Positions 15,966 through 23,593 of a stretch of 64,000 nucleotides of DNA are shown here, piece after piece. Location: positions 124,001-188,000 of the forward strand of contig NZ_JBHLVH010000014.1 of NCBI RefSeq assembly GCF_042433515.1, in the 5' to 3' direction. How positions within the stretch are numbered: the first letter of the stretch is position 1; each line of letters begins with the position of its first letter. This stretch comes from Kytococcus schroeteri (GTDB lineage: Bacteria; Actinomycetota; Actinomycetes; Actinomycetales; Dermatophilaceae). The translations under genes and the position numbers were made by a program. The notes beneath the pieces are model-generated. The model did no database searches. It was not told the DNA's origin and was given only the letters and a program-made list of their open reading frames with translations.

Positions 15966-16379
15966 TCAGGCCACGAAGACGCAGAAGGGGTGGCAGGCCG
16001 GGTCGGCGAGCACATAGAGCGGCTCCTGCTCGTCGTCCGCACGGTCCAGCAGGAGCCGGGCGCCCAGGGCCTCGGCACGTGCCCGTACCGCCTCGAGGCT
16101 CTCGAGGTCGGGGACCGTCGTGTCCAGGTGCAGCTGCATCGGCACGGCGGGGGAGGGCCAGGTGGCGGGCGTGGGGTGCTCCACCTGCTGGAAGGCCAGC
16201 GCGCGGCCACCGTCGCCGTGCACGAGGACGAGCCAGTCGGCCTCGTCAGGGGAGGGGTCGGCAGGTGGCTCGTCGCCGGCGCGATAGCGGAGCCCGAGGA
16301 GCTGTCGGTAGAACTCGGCCAGGCCACGCACGTCCGTGGCGTCGAGCACGGTCTGCAGGAGCCGCGGATGCGTCGTCAT
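15966..16379 (-). CDS. VOC family (glyoxalase-fold) protein
   Basis: A full-length 137-residue single-chain VOC protein: LQTVLDATDVRGLAEFYRQL, then DWLVLVHGDGGRALAFQQVE, then MQLHLDTTVPDLESLEAVRA and the C-terminal LADPACHPFCVFV. It belongs to the glyoxalase/bleomycin-resistance fold. No metal or substrate can be assigned. It converges with the FrnE gene, 7 nt away. Confidence 0.8.
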   Translation of the reverse strand: MTTHPRLLQTVLDATDVRGLAEFYRQLLGLRYRAGDEPPADPSPDEADWLVLVHGDGGRALAFQQVEHPTPATWPSPAVPMQLHLDTTVPDLESLEAVRARAEALGARLLLDRADDEQEPLYVLADPACHPFCVFVA

Positions 16380-16435
16380 GACGCGACGCTGACGCCGGCG
16401 GGGCGGTAGCGACGGCGGGGCGGTCGGCCCTGAAT

Positions 16436-16463
16436 GGCCCCGTGCCGGGACGTTATGTCAGAA
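16436..16463 (+). other. degenerate dif-like site
   Basis: The right half TTATGTCAGAA (16453-16463) repeats the XerD-type arm of the dif-like site at 16974-17001: its first eight bases TTATGTCA are identical. The left half GGCCCCGTGCC matches the other left arm at only 6 of 11 positions. Both sites lie in the same orientation about 540 bp apart and flank one gene. It may be a decayed or secondary Xer site, or a chance match. Confidence 0.4.
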
Positions 16464-16497
16464 AGTCGACCGGAGACGCCGCCTGGGGCGGGGAGGG

Positions 16498-16830
16498 TCA
16501 CAGCGGCGTGCCCTGGTGGTAGGTCGTGCGCCAGGCGCCGTCGATGCGCTGCCACAGCGACGTCCGCCGCACCCGCCGGCCGCCACGGCTCGAGACCCAG
16601 AACACCTGCACCACGGCATCACCCAGAACGCGCGCCTCGAGCTCGTGCACGTCGATACGGCCTGCGCCATCGCTCCCAGATTCGCCCTGGAGCAGCTCGA
16701 GGATGGCGGCGCGGCCCCACCGACGCCCGGAGGCGCCGATCTCCACGAACCCCGGCGCGAGCAGCCTGGTGAAGCGGAATGCGTCGGCACGCACGACCAG
16801 AGCCCGCAATGAACATTCCAGGTGGAGCAC
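16498..16830 (-). CDS. NTF2-like / DUF4440 (SnoaL-type) protein
   Basis: From GTG 16830 the product has 110 residues: RADAFRFTRLLAPGFVEIGA, then GRRWGRAAILELLQGE, and at the end SLWQRIDGAWRTTYHQGTPL. This is the cone-shaped NTF2-like fold common to ketosteroid isomerases and many small binding proteins. The catalytic role is unknown. It is the only gene between two dif-like sequences and may be a small Xer-associated insert. Confidence 0.7.
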   Translation of the reverse strand: MLHLECSLRALVVRADAFRFTRLLAPGFVEIGASGRRWGRAAILELLQGESGSDGAGRIDVHELEARVLGDAVVQVFWVSSRGGRRVRRTSLWQRIDGAWRTTYHQGTPL

Positions 16831-16973
16831 GTGGGTGACGTGGCGTCGGCGACAGTGGAGGATGGCTGCCCGTGACACGGCAAGGTCGCGTCGACCGCGA
16901 GTGCACGCCGGGCCTACCAGCGCACACCGGGCGACCTCGCAGCCCCTTCTGGCGCGATCCCACCCACACACCG

Positions 16974-17001
16974 GGCGCCGATAATCGACATTATGTCATT
17001 C
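16974..17001 (+). other. dif-like XerC/XerD recombination site
   Basis: The 28-bp site has a left arm GGCGCCGATAA, a 6-bp centre TCGACA and a right arm TTATGTCATTC. Compared with E. coli dif the left arm matches at 8 of 11 and the right at 7 of 11 positions, including ATAA and TTATGT next to the centre, where strand exchange occurs. It lies between genes. It also holds the perfect palindrome GACAT-T-ATGTC. If correct, it marks the replication terminus, where XerCD and FtsK resolve chromosome dimers. Confidence 0.7.
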
Positions 17002-17069
17002 CATCCACCGAGCCCCCTCCCTCGACGACCCACGGCCCCGGCCCACCAGCCAGGCCCCATACTCGGGGC

Positions 17070-17606
17070 GTGACCCTTCGAGACGCCGCCGCCTCCCGGG
17101 CCCTGCGGCAGGAGACCGAGGCCGACCAGGAGGACCGCAACCTCGCGGAGATCCTGCAGGAGCTCCGGGTGCTCCAGACCGGCACCCAGGTGCTGGCCGG
17201 CTTCCTGCTGACCCTGCCGTTCCAGTCACGCTTCACCGATCTCTCCGGCCCGCAGACGCTGCTGTTCGTGCTGGCCATGAGCCTGGCGGTGCTCACCGTG
17301 CTGCTGCTGGTGACGCCCGTGGCCGTGCACCGAGCCCTGTTCCAGCGGCAGCTCAAGGCCCGCATCGTGCAGGTCTCCCACACCATGGTGCGGGTGGGTC
17401 TGGTAACGCTGGGGCTCTCGGTGGTCTCGATGTTCGCCCTCATCCTGGCCCTCGTGGTCGGCACCACCGCGGCCGTGCTGGGCGCTGGGCTCGTGGGCAC
17501 GCTCGCCGGCCTGCTGTGGATGGCCTGGCCGGTGCTCCTGCGCCGGCCCGCACCACACCTGGCCGCGCACCACGACCACCCCGACGACCCCGGGAGCACC
17601 CCGTGA
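17070..17606 (+). CDS. DUF6328-like four-helix membrane protein
   Basis: The 178-residue protein starts at GTG 17070, six bases after the -10 box CATACT. A charged amphipathic beginning (RQETEADQEDRNLAEILQEL) is followed by four predicted membrane helices and a His/Pro/Asp-rich tail. The pattern LQTGTQVLAGFLLTLPFQSR then FTDLS is typical of actinobacterial DUF6328 proteins of unknown function. Its stop overlaps the next gene's GTG by 4 nt. Confidence 0.75.
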   Translation: MTLRDAAASRALRQETEADQEDRNLAEILQELRVLQTGTQVLAGFLLTLPFQSRFTDLSGPQTLLFVLAMSLAVLTVLLLVTPVAVHRALFQRQLKARIVQVSHTMVRVGLVTLGLSVVSMFALILALVVGTTAAVLGAGLVGTLAGLLWMAWPVLLRRPAPHLAAHHDHPDDPGSTP

Positions 17607-18628
17607 GCACGCCCCACTCCCCCTCTCTCTGCTCACCCACCGGCCTCGATGCCGTGGCGCGCCTCCTGCTGGCCGACGGCACCGCCCTCGCCCCGGACGC
17701 TGCACGCGTTGCCGTGGTGGACGCCGATGCCGGCCTCGACGTCGCCGCCCGCGAGGCCTGGCCCGCGGTGCACGCCTACCGCGACCGCCTCGACGCCGGA
17801 CCCTCCACCGACACCCTCGCCGAGGCCGTGGAGGGCGCCGAGCTCGTCCTGCTGGACCTGCCCACCTCGCTGGACGCCCTGGAGGACACCGCCCGCACCG
17901 TGTCCACCCACGCCGCCCCAGGCGTGGTGCTCGTGGCCGCCGGGCGCTCCAAGCACATGACCCCGCGGCAGAACGACGTGCTCGGGCGCGCCTTCGAGCA
18001 GGTGCAGGCCCAGCGGGGCGTCGGCAAGTGCCGGGCCCTGCACGCCCGGGGCGCACGCCCGGCCGAGGACCCGACCCCGCGCACCGCCGAGGAACAGACC
18101 ACCGGCCTGCAGCTCGTGGCCCACGGCGGGGTGTTCAACGGCCCCCGCCTCGACCGCGGTACCCGCCTGCTGCTCACCACCCAAGGCCACTGGCCCGAGC
18201 CCGACCGAGCACGCGACGCCCTCGACCTGGGGTGCGGCAACGGCGTGCTCACCGCGGTGCTCGCCCGACGCGGGCACACCGCCACCGGCCTCGACGTGTC
18301 GCGGGCGGCCGTGGCCTCGGCCCGGGCCACGCTGGCCGCCAACGACCTCGACGGCACGGTGCACCTGGCCGACGGGCTGACCGGCACTCCCTCGGCGAGC
18401 GCCGACCTGGTGGTCACCAACCCGCCGTTCCACGTGGGTGCGGCCAAGGACTCCGCCCCCACGCTGGCGATGCTGCGCGACGCCGCCCGGGTGCTGCGGC
18501 CAGGCGGCGAGCTGTGGTGCGTGTACAACTCGCACCTGCCCTACCGGCAGGTGGCCCGCGAGGTGTTCACGCAGGTGCTCGAGGTGGCCCGCGACCGCGA
18601 ATTCACCGTGCTGCGCGCGGTGCGCTGA
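17603..18628 (+). CDS. RsmC/RlmG-like RNA guanine-N2 methyltransferase
   Basis: The 341-residue protein has two domains. Residues 1-180 form a degenerate Rossmann-like N-terminal domain (ELVLLDLPTSLDALEDTA, AAGRSKHMTPRQNDVL). Residues 180-341 form the active domain with ALDLGCGNGVLTAVLARRGH and the catalytic NPPFHVG motif. This arrangement is that of the rRNA G-N2 methyltransferases RsmC and RlmG; NPPF/Y marks N-methylation of an exocyclic amine. The target base cannot be set from sequence. It is coupled to the preceding membrane protein by a GTGA overlap. Confidence 0.8.
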   Translation: MSTPHSPSLCSPTGLDAVARLLLADGTALAPDAARVAVVDADAGLDVAAREAWPAVHAYRDRLDAGPSTDTLAEAVEGAELVLLDLPTSLDALEDTARTVSTHAAPGVVLVAAGRSKHMTPRQNDVLGRAFEQVQAQRGVGKCRALHARGARPAEDPTPRTAEEQTTGLQLVAHGGVFNGPRLDRGTRLLLTTQGHWPEPDRARDALDLGCGNGVLTAVLARRGHTATGLDVSRAAVASARATLAANDLDGTVHLADGLTGTPSASADLVVTNPPFHVGAAKDSAPTLAMLRDAARVLRPGGELWCVYNSHLPYRQVAREVFTQVLEVARDREFTVLRAVR

Positions 18629-18653
18629 CGGGGCTCGGGCCGCCTCACCCGCG

Positions 18654-19109
18654 TCAGGCCACCCCGGCCCGGTACAGGGCGGCGTCGTCGAGGCCGGCCA
18701 CGCCCTCGCACCAGGCGGCGTGGGCGGCATCGAGCTGGGCCAGTGCACCAGCGGCCGTACCGGCGTACTCCCAGGTGTCGTAGGCACAGGCCGGGCCGCC
18801 GAAGTGCGAGGCCGGCCGCATGCCGAACACGCCGACCACCACGTGCGCCAACCGCCAGGCGATGGTGGTCACCGGCGCCGGGTCGGGCTCGGGGAACGCG
18901 AAGTCCACGAGCCACTCCCCTGCGCCGGCGCGCATCGTGGCCGAGGCGGGGGCGGCCTGGCCGCGGCGCCGCACCGACCAGGCGCCGGCCGCGGGCTCCC
19001 ACAGGTACTCGGCGTCGGTGAGGCCCTCCAGGCGCGGGCGGGCCTGGGTGCGCCAGTGCCAGTCGAGCTGCTCGGCAAGGAAGGGGGCCAGGGGCCGGGG
19101 CGTGGTCAT
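18654..19109 (-). CDS. DinB-family protein, C-terminally shortened
   Basis: The 151-residue product begins with a DinB/DUF664-like segment (FLAEQLDWHWRTQARPRLEG, EYLWEPAAGAWSVRR) and contains the central TTIAWRLAHVVVGVFGMR. It stops after CEGVAGLDDAALYRAG. Related proteins go on for about 50 residues to a final helix with an INREVIHH-type metal-binding pair, absent here. The four-helix bundle would be incomplete, so this may be a truncated gene. Confidence 0.65.
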   Translation of the reverse strand: MTTPRPLAPFLAEQLDWHWRTQARPRLEGLTDAEYLWEPAAGAWSVRRRGQAAPASATMRAGAGEWLVDFAFPEPDPAPVTTIAWRLAHVVVGVFGMRPASHFGGPACAYDTWEYAGTAAGALAQLDAAHAAWCEGVAGLDDAALYRAGVA

Positions 19110-19222
19110 GGGGGCCAGTCAACCGCGGACGACAGCGCGGCGACAGTCCCGCCCGCGATGCTGGGGCGTCCCCTCCGCGACCGTCCCCGTCGCCCCCCCT
19201 CCCCTCGCCGAAGGTTCCTCCG

Positions 19223-20011
19223 ATGCCGTCCCCTCACCCCGCGCTGACGCGTGCCCACCGCGTCCTGCTCGCCGTGGCCGCACTGGCGACCGTGTCCCCC
19301 TCGATGCCGCTGGGAGCCCCGGCCCAGGCATCGGTCCCCGTGGAGCGCTCCGTCACCGCTCCCGCCGTCGAGGCCGCACCCACCGCCTCCACCGCGGCCA
19401 CCACCGTCACCCGCCACGTGCGTGCCGGGTCCGGCATGTTCGTGCGCGTGTACCGCAACACCTCGGGCGCCTCCGCCGGCCACTACGTACCTCGGGGCGG
19501 CATGGTGAAGGGCACCGTGCAGGGCCGCTGGTTCCGCATGGCCCCCGGCCGCTACGTGCGCACGGCCGACCTCACGACCCGCCACACCCCGTACTCCTCG
19601 CGCAACGGCCGCCACGCCCCGGGGCACCTGTGCCACGTGCGGGGCTCGGCGAGCGCCGCCCACCTGCTCACGGCCTGCCGCTCGGTGCGGCCGCTGGAGC
19701 GCCTCAACCGCGCCTACCGCGCACGGTTCGGGGAGGACCTGCGCTGGGACGAGTGCTACCGCACGTACGACACACAGGTGGCCTACCGCCGTGCCTTCGG
19801 CCGCATGGCCGCCACCCCCGGCACGTCCAACCACGGCACGCTGACCCGGGCCACCTGCGACCTGCCGGAGAGCCGCCGGAAGTACGGGTTCGGCACCACG
19901 CGCCACCGCTGGCTGGTGAGGCACGGGGCCCGGTACGGCTGGGTGCAGCCCGCGTGGGCGCGCCGCGACGGCCGCAAGCCCGAGTACTGGCACTTCGAGT
20001 ACGTGCGCTGA
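19223..20011 (+). CDS. secreted VanY-like D,D-carboxypeptidase (peptidase M15)
   Basis: The 262-residue precursor has a Sec signal (MPSPHPALTRAHRVLLAVAA, cut near APAQAS), an SH3-like segment (about 63-112) and a C-terminal M15B domain. The latter has YRTYDTQVAYRRAFGRMA, GTSNHG with the first zinc His, an Asp in ATCDLP, and EYWHFEYV with the last zinc His. M15B enzymes trim the terminal D-Ala of peptidoglycan stems. The His-to-Asp spacing (HX8D) is two residues longer than the usual HX6D, so activity is not assured. Confidence 0.78.
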   Translation: MPSPHPALTRAHRVLLAVAALATVSPSMPLGAPAQASVPVERSVTAPAVEAAPTASTAATTVTRHVRAGSGMFVRVYRNTSGASAGHYVPRGGMVKGTVQGRWFRMAPGRYVRTADLTTRHTPYSSRNGRHAPGHLCHVRGSASAAHLLTACRSVRPLERLNRAYRARFGEDLRWDECYRTYDTQVAYRRAFGRMAATPGTSNHGTLTRATCDLPESRRKYGFGTTRHRWLVRHGARYGWVQPAWARRDGRKPEYWHFEYVR

Positions 20012-20028
20012 GGCGTACCCTGCCGCGG

Positions 20029-20964
20029 GTGCGTACCTCCTGGGTCGATGGTGGGACCCACCTCGTGCGGTCGGTCTCGTGGACCGACCGCGACCGGCCC
20101 GCGCTGGTGACCAGCGACCTCACCGAGGCCGTGCACCGCATCGCGCTGCCGGGCGCCTCGCTGGCGTTCACCGTGGAGCCCGGCCGCCACTGCACGGGGC
20201 GGTCGGTGCTCACGCCGCAGGGCACGGTGCGCACCGAGGCGTGCGCGCGGCGGCGCGTGGTGGAGTCCGGTCGGCAGTGCTCCGAGTGCGCGATGGCCGA
20301 CGAGTTCCGCCCCATCCACCAGGTGCACCGTGGCGGGCCGGCCGGCGAGGCGCTGCGGCGCTACCTGGACCGCCCGCACTGGCTGTACGTGGCCACCTTC
20401 GCCGACGGCGCGCCCAAGGTGGGTACCGCATCGGACCACCACAAGGTGGCGCGCCTGGACGAGCAGGGGGCGGTGCGGGCCACCTACCTGGCCCGCTGCG
20501 CCGACGGGCTGGAGGTGCGGCGCCACGAGGACGCGGTGACCGCCGGGCTGGGCGTGCCGCAGACCCGCACCGCGCGCCGCAAGGCCGCGGCGCTGGCCAG
20601 CCCCCTGCCCGCCGCGCGGCTCGATGCCGTGCACGCCGAGCTGGTGGACCGGGCCTGCCACCTGCTCGCCTCCCGCGGCCTCGACCCCGCCCCCGAGCCG
20701 TGGGTGCCGCCCGCGCTGCACGGCCCGGTGCTCGGCGAGGACCGGGCCGGGGCGCCGTTCGCCGGCCACACCCCGCTGCCCCAGGACCTCACCACCGGCG
20801 ACCACCGCCTGACCGTCGAGACCCTGGTGGGTGCCACGGCCCTGGTGCGGGTCAACGACGAGACAGGCGGCTACCTCGCGGACCTCACCCGGCTGGTGGG
20901 CCGCAAGCTCGTGCCGGGCCCGGTGGACTCCCCCGCCGTGGCCCACCAGGACAGCCTGTTCTGA
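20029..20964 (+). CDS. DUF2797 family protein
   Basis: This 311-residue protein is recognisable by RHCTGRSVLTP near residue 50, a cysteine cluster ending RQCSECAMADEFRPIHQVHR, and the central DRPHWLYVATFADGAPKVGTAS. It matches the actinobacterial DUF2797 family, whose function is unknown; four conserved cysteines suggest a zinc site. The GTG start is placed by the -10 box TACCCT 7 nt upstream. No obvious link to the neighbouring genes is seen. Confidence 0.8.
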   Translation: MRTSWVDGGTHLVRSVSWTDRDRPALVTSDLTEAVHRIALPGASLAFTVEPGRHCTGRSVLTPQGTVRTEACARRRVVESGRQCSECAMADEFRPIHQVHRGGPAGEALRRYLDRPHWLYVATFADGAPKVGTASDHHKVARLDEQGAVRATYLARCADGLEVRRHEDAVTAGLGVPQTRTARRKAAALASPLPAARLDAVHAELVDRACHLLASRGLDPAPEPWVPPALHGPVLGEDRAGAPFAGHTPLPQDLTTGDHRLTVETLVGATALVRVNDETGGYLADLTRLVGRKLVPGPVDSPAVAHQDSLF

Positions 20965-21015
20965 CCGCCGGGCGCTGCGGCACCGGGCACCCCACGGCCG
21001 TGCGATGCTGCCGCG

Positions 21016-22416
21016 GTGACCACCTCCCCCTCCGATGTCGCCGCGGCCACGGCCGACCCCACCCGTGAACGGACCCGCGCCCACCAGCGCGCCTGGGGCT
21101 GGTACGACTGGGCCAACTCGGCCTACGTCACCACCACCGGCACGGTCCTCATCGGGCCCTATCTCACGCAGCTGGCCAGCGCCGACGCGTGCCCGGACCT
21201 GCCCACCGGCCAGGCCTGCACCGGGAGGCTCGACGTGCTCGGCGTCCCCGTCGCGGCCGGTTCCCTCGCGGCGTACACGGTCACCCTGGCCACCCTCCTC
21301 TCGGTGGTGGTGGTCATGGCCGTCGGCGCCGTGGCCGACCGCCACCCCCGTCCGGCACGCCTGCTGGGGCTGCTCGCGGGCATCGGGTCGCTGGCCGCCA
21401 TGGCCATGGTGTTCCTCTCCGGCACGTCCTGGCAGCTGGGCGTGCTCCTGGTGCTCGTGGGCAACATCGCCCTGGGCGCCTCCACGGTGGTCTACGACGC
21501 GCTGCTGGTGCGCATCGCCTCCCCGGACGAGCGAGACCGGGTCTCCTCGCGCGCCTGGGCCCTGGGCTACGCCGGCGGCGGGCTGCTGCTCCTGGCCAAC
21601 CTCGTGGTCATCCAGGCCCACGACGCCCTGGGCCTCTCGATGGAGTGGGCGGTGCGGCTGTCGCTGTTCTCCGCGGGCCTGTGGTGGGGGGTGTTCACCC
21701 TCGTGCCCGTCATCGGCCTGCGGCGCCTGCGCGGCACCACGGCCGTTCCGGTGGCCCGGGGCGCCGGCCCCGTGACCGGGTCGCTGCGGCAGCTGCGCTC
21801 CACCCTCGGCGAGCTGCGCCGCTACCCCCAGACGCTCACCTTCCTGGCGGCCTACCTGCTGTTCAACGACGGCATCCAGACCGTCATCTCCTCGGCCAGC
21901 CTGTACGGGTCGGTGGCGCTCGGCTTCGACACTGGCCAGCTCATGACCACCATCCTGCTCGTGCAGTTCGTGGCCGTGGGCGGCGCGCTGCTGTTCGGGG
22001 CGATGGCGGCCCGCCTCGGTGCCCACCGGGTGGTGCTGGCGGGCATCGCCCTGTGGGTGGTGGTCGTGGCCTGCGCGTACTTCGTGCCCCGCGGGGCCTT
22101 CCTCACCTGGCTGGGGTGCGCCGTCCTCATCGGGCTGGTGCTGGGCGGCACCCAGGCGCTGGCGCGCTCGCTCTACAGCCACCTGGTGCCGGCGGGCCGG
22201 GAGTCGGAGTTCTTCGCCTTCTACCAGGCGGGCGAGCGGGGCACGTCGTGGTTCGGCACGCTCACCTTCGGGCTGGTCTTCCAGCTCACCGGCTCCTACC
22301 GGCCGGCCATCCTGGCGCTGCTGGTGTTCTTCGTGCTCGGTGGCCTGCTGCTGGCGCGGGTGGACCTGCGCCGCGGCATCGCCGACGCCGGCAACCCGCA
22401 GCCGGCCGTCCTCTGA
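21016..22416 (+). CDS. UMF1 (Atg22-like) family MFS transporter
   Basis: The 466-residue membrane protein has about 12 helices and the hallmark RAWGWYDWANSAYVTTTGTV near its N-terminus, diagnostic of the UMF1/Atg22 branch. A later motif, GGTQALARSLYSHLVP, is also typical. In yeast Atg22 exports amino acids from the vacuole; bacterial substrates are unknown. A GATGCT box lies 6 nt before GTG 21016. Confidence 0.85.
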   Translation: MTTSPSDVAAATADPTRERTRAHQRAWGWYDWANSAYVTTTGTVLIGPYLTQLASADACPDLPTGQACTGRLDVLGVPVAAGSLAAYTVTLATLLSVVVVMAVGAVADRHPRPARLLGLLAGIGSLAAMAMVFLSGTSWQLGVLLVLVGNIALGASTVVYDALLVRIASPDERDRVSSRAWALGYAGGGLLLLANLVVIQAHDALGLSMEWAVRLSLFSAGLWWGVFTLVPVIGLRRLRGTTAVPVARGAGPVTGSLRQLRSTLGELRRYPQTLTFLAAYLLFNDGIQTVISSASLYGSVALGFDTGQLMTTILLVQFVAVGGALLFGAMAARLGAHRVVLAGIALWVVVVACAYFVPRGAFLTWLGCAVLIGLVLGGTQALARSLYSHLVPAGRESEFFAFYQAGERGTSWFGTLTFGLVFQLTGSYRPAILALLVFFVLGGLLLARVDLRRGIADAGNPQPAVL

Positions 22417-22443
22417 GGCGGGTCCAAACGACCCCTCTTGCCG

Positions 22444-22478
22444 CCCCCCCCAGAGCCGAATTTGCGCTACCCCCCCCC
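22444..22478 (+). repeat. two poly-C tracts (C8 and C9)
   Basis: Runs of eight C (22444-22451) and nine C (22470-22478) lie 19 bp apart in the 165-bp gap before the secreted two-cysteine protein gene. Runs of this length are slippage-prone. If they lie between or near promoter elements, length change could switch expression. They are also classic places for sequencing error. Confidence 0.6.
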
Positions 22479-22581
22479 CACTTCGTGAAAACCTCCCGGC
22501 CGGCGGCAAGGCGAGGGCTCGAGTTCGATGCCCCCATGCCGCCACCTGCAGATCAAGACACACACGGAGAAGGGGAAAGAC

Positions 22582-23130
22582 ATGTCTGCTCATGCTTCCG
22601 TCAATCGCCGCCTCCTGCTGACGGGTGCCGCTGCGCTCCTCGCTGGTTCGACGATCGCCGCAACCTCCACCACCTTCGCTCGAGCTACGGACACCGACCT
22701 GCCAGCCGGCTGGCGCCGCGGACGGATCGTGGCCCGGGAAGACGGGGCTCCCATCTACGAAATCTTGGACGCCGCCGGACATGAGGCCGGTTACGCCTTG
22801 TCCCAGGAGGACATGGAGGAGGCACGCAGGGCTGCCAAGGACGTGGAGACTGAGCGCCGAGACCTACAGGCTGTGGGGGCGGACTTCTGGAAGATCACCA
22901 AGTGCACCGCCGCCATCGCATGGTTCACTGCGCAGACCGTCTTCCCGTCCGTCAAGGTCGCTCGTATCGCCTACAACCTCTCTCGACTCGTGAAGAAGTA
23001 CGGTGCCCGGAAGGTGGCCTCCTCATTCCTCCGCTGGCGTTCGTCGAAGGGGCGCGACATGGAGGACGACATCAAGGACGTGGCTCTGGCGCTGACGGGT
23101 GTCGGGGCACTCTCCGTGTGTTTTGATTGA
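22582..23130 (+). CDS. secreted two-cysteine protein of unknown function, possible bacteriocin precursor
   Basis: The 182-residue precursor has an N-terminal export signal with paired Arg (NRRLLLTGAAALLAGSTIAA), an acidic, helix-rich middle, and a C-terminal half from about residue 101 with C108 in DFWKITKCTAAIAWF, a basic stretch (ARIAYNLSRLVKKYGARKVA) and C180 three residues from the end. One disulfide could join the ends of this half. Codon use is less GC-biased than in neighbours. AGAAGGGGA precedes the ATG. A tiny two-helix membrane gene follows, as in toxin-immunity pairs. I do not recognise a family. Confidence 0.6.
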   Translation: MSAHASVNRRLLLTGAAALLAGSTIAATSTTFARATDTDLPAGWRRGRIVAREDGAPIYEILDAAGHEAGYALSQEDMEEARRAAKDVETERRDLQAVGADFWKITKCTAAIAWFTAQTVFPSVKVARIAYNLSRLVKKYGARKVASSFLRWRSSKGRDMEDDIKDVALALTGVGALSVCFD

Positions 23131-23160
23131 TTCAGCCTCAATTCAGGAAGGAAATGTCCG

Positions 23161-23358
23161 TTGCCAGACCGTGGCTCCTCGACCTATGACGACATCCGTT
23201 ACTACCTCTCGAGTCTCGCCCTGCTCCTCCTGGGCGTGAGCCTCATCGGGACGGACGTCACCGTCGGCGGTTTCGGCCTCCGACAGTCCGTCTTCCTCGG
23301 CGCCACCCTCGCCGTCGCCGGGGCTCTCCTCGTCCTGGCGCGCCTCCTGCGCCGGTAG
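23161..23358 (+). CDS. small two-helix membrane protein, possible immunity partner
   Basis: The 65-residue protein starts at TTG 23161, nine bases after AGGAAGG (23145-23151). It has a short polar beginning (PDRGSSTYDDIRYYL) and two hydrophobic segments, SSLALLLLGVSLIGT and SVFLGATLAVAGALLVLARL, ending in basic LRR. It follows the secreted protein gene by 30 nt. Small two-helix proteins next to secreted toxins often give self-protection, but that is inference. Confidence 0.55.
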   Translation: MPDRGSSTYDDIRYYLSSLALLLLGVSLIGTDVTVGGFGLRQSVFLGATLAVAGALLVLARLLRR

Positions 23359-23429
23359 GCGCCTCGAACGTCCGCGCACACCCCGGCCCACACACTTGTG
23401 GCGTGGGCAGACCACGAGGGAGGTCCGTG

Positions 23430-23462
23430 AGGCCCGGCGTCCGCTCCGGTGACGCCGGGCCT
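23430..23462 (+). terminator. 12-bp hairpin, probable terminator
   Basis: AGGCCCGGCGTC (23430-23441) pairs perfectly with GACGCCGGGCCT (23451-23462) around a 9-nt loop, followed only by a short TTCG. It lies between the small membrane protein gene and the gdh promoter, where a terminator is expected. Confidence 0.65.
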
Positions 23463-23557
23463 TCGTGGAGGGCTCGGACACCGTGGTGCCGCCCTGTGCC
23501 TGGCCGGGGTCGCCGTCATCATGTACGCGCCGCGCGGGGCGTGACCACCCCCCTCAC

Positions 23558-23563
23558 TACGCT
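23558..23563 (+). promoter_or_regulatory. -10 box of glutamate dehydrogenase gene
   Basis: TACGCT at 23558-23563 is a good -10 element. It would start transcription near 23570, leaving a short leader of about 24 nt that includes the ribosome site GAGGAGG at 23583-23589. Confidence 0.5.
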
Positions 23564-23593
23564 GTGCGCACGACCACGCCCCGAGGAGGCCCG

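Noticed and set aside
22437..22510. 9-bp inverted repeat CTTGCCGCC / GGCGGCAAG that could be ends of a mini-element
   Set aside because: Only nine bases, no target duplication, and such repeats are common at this GC content.
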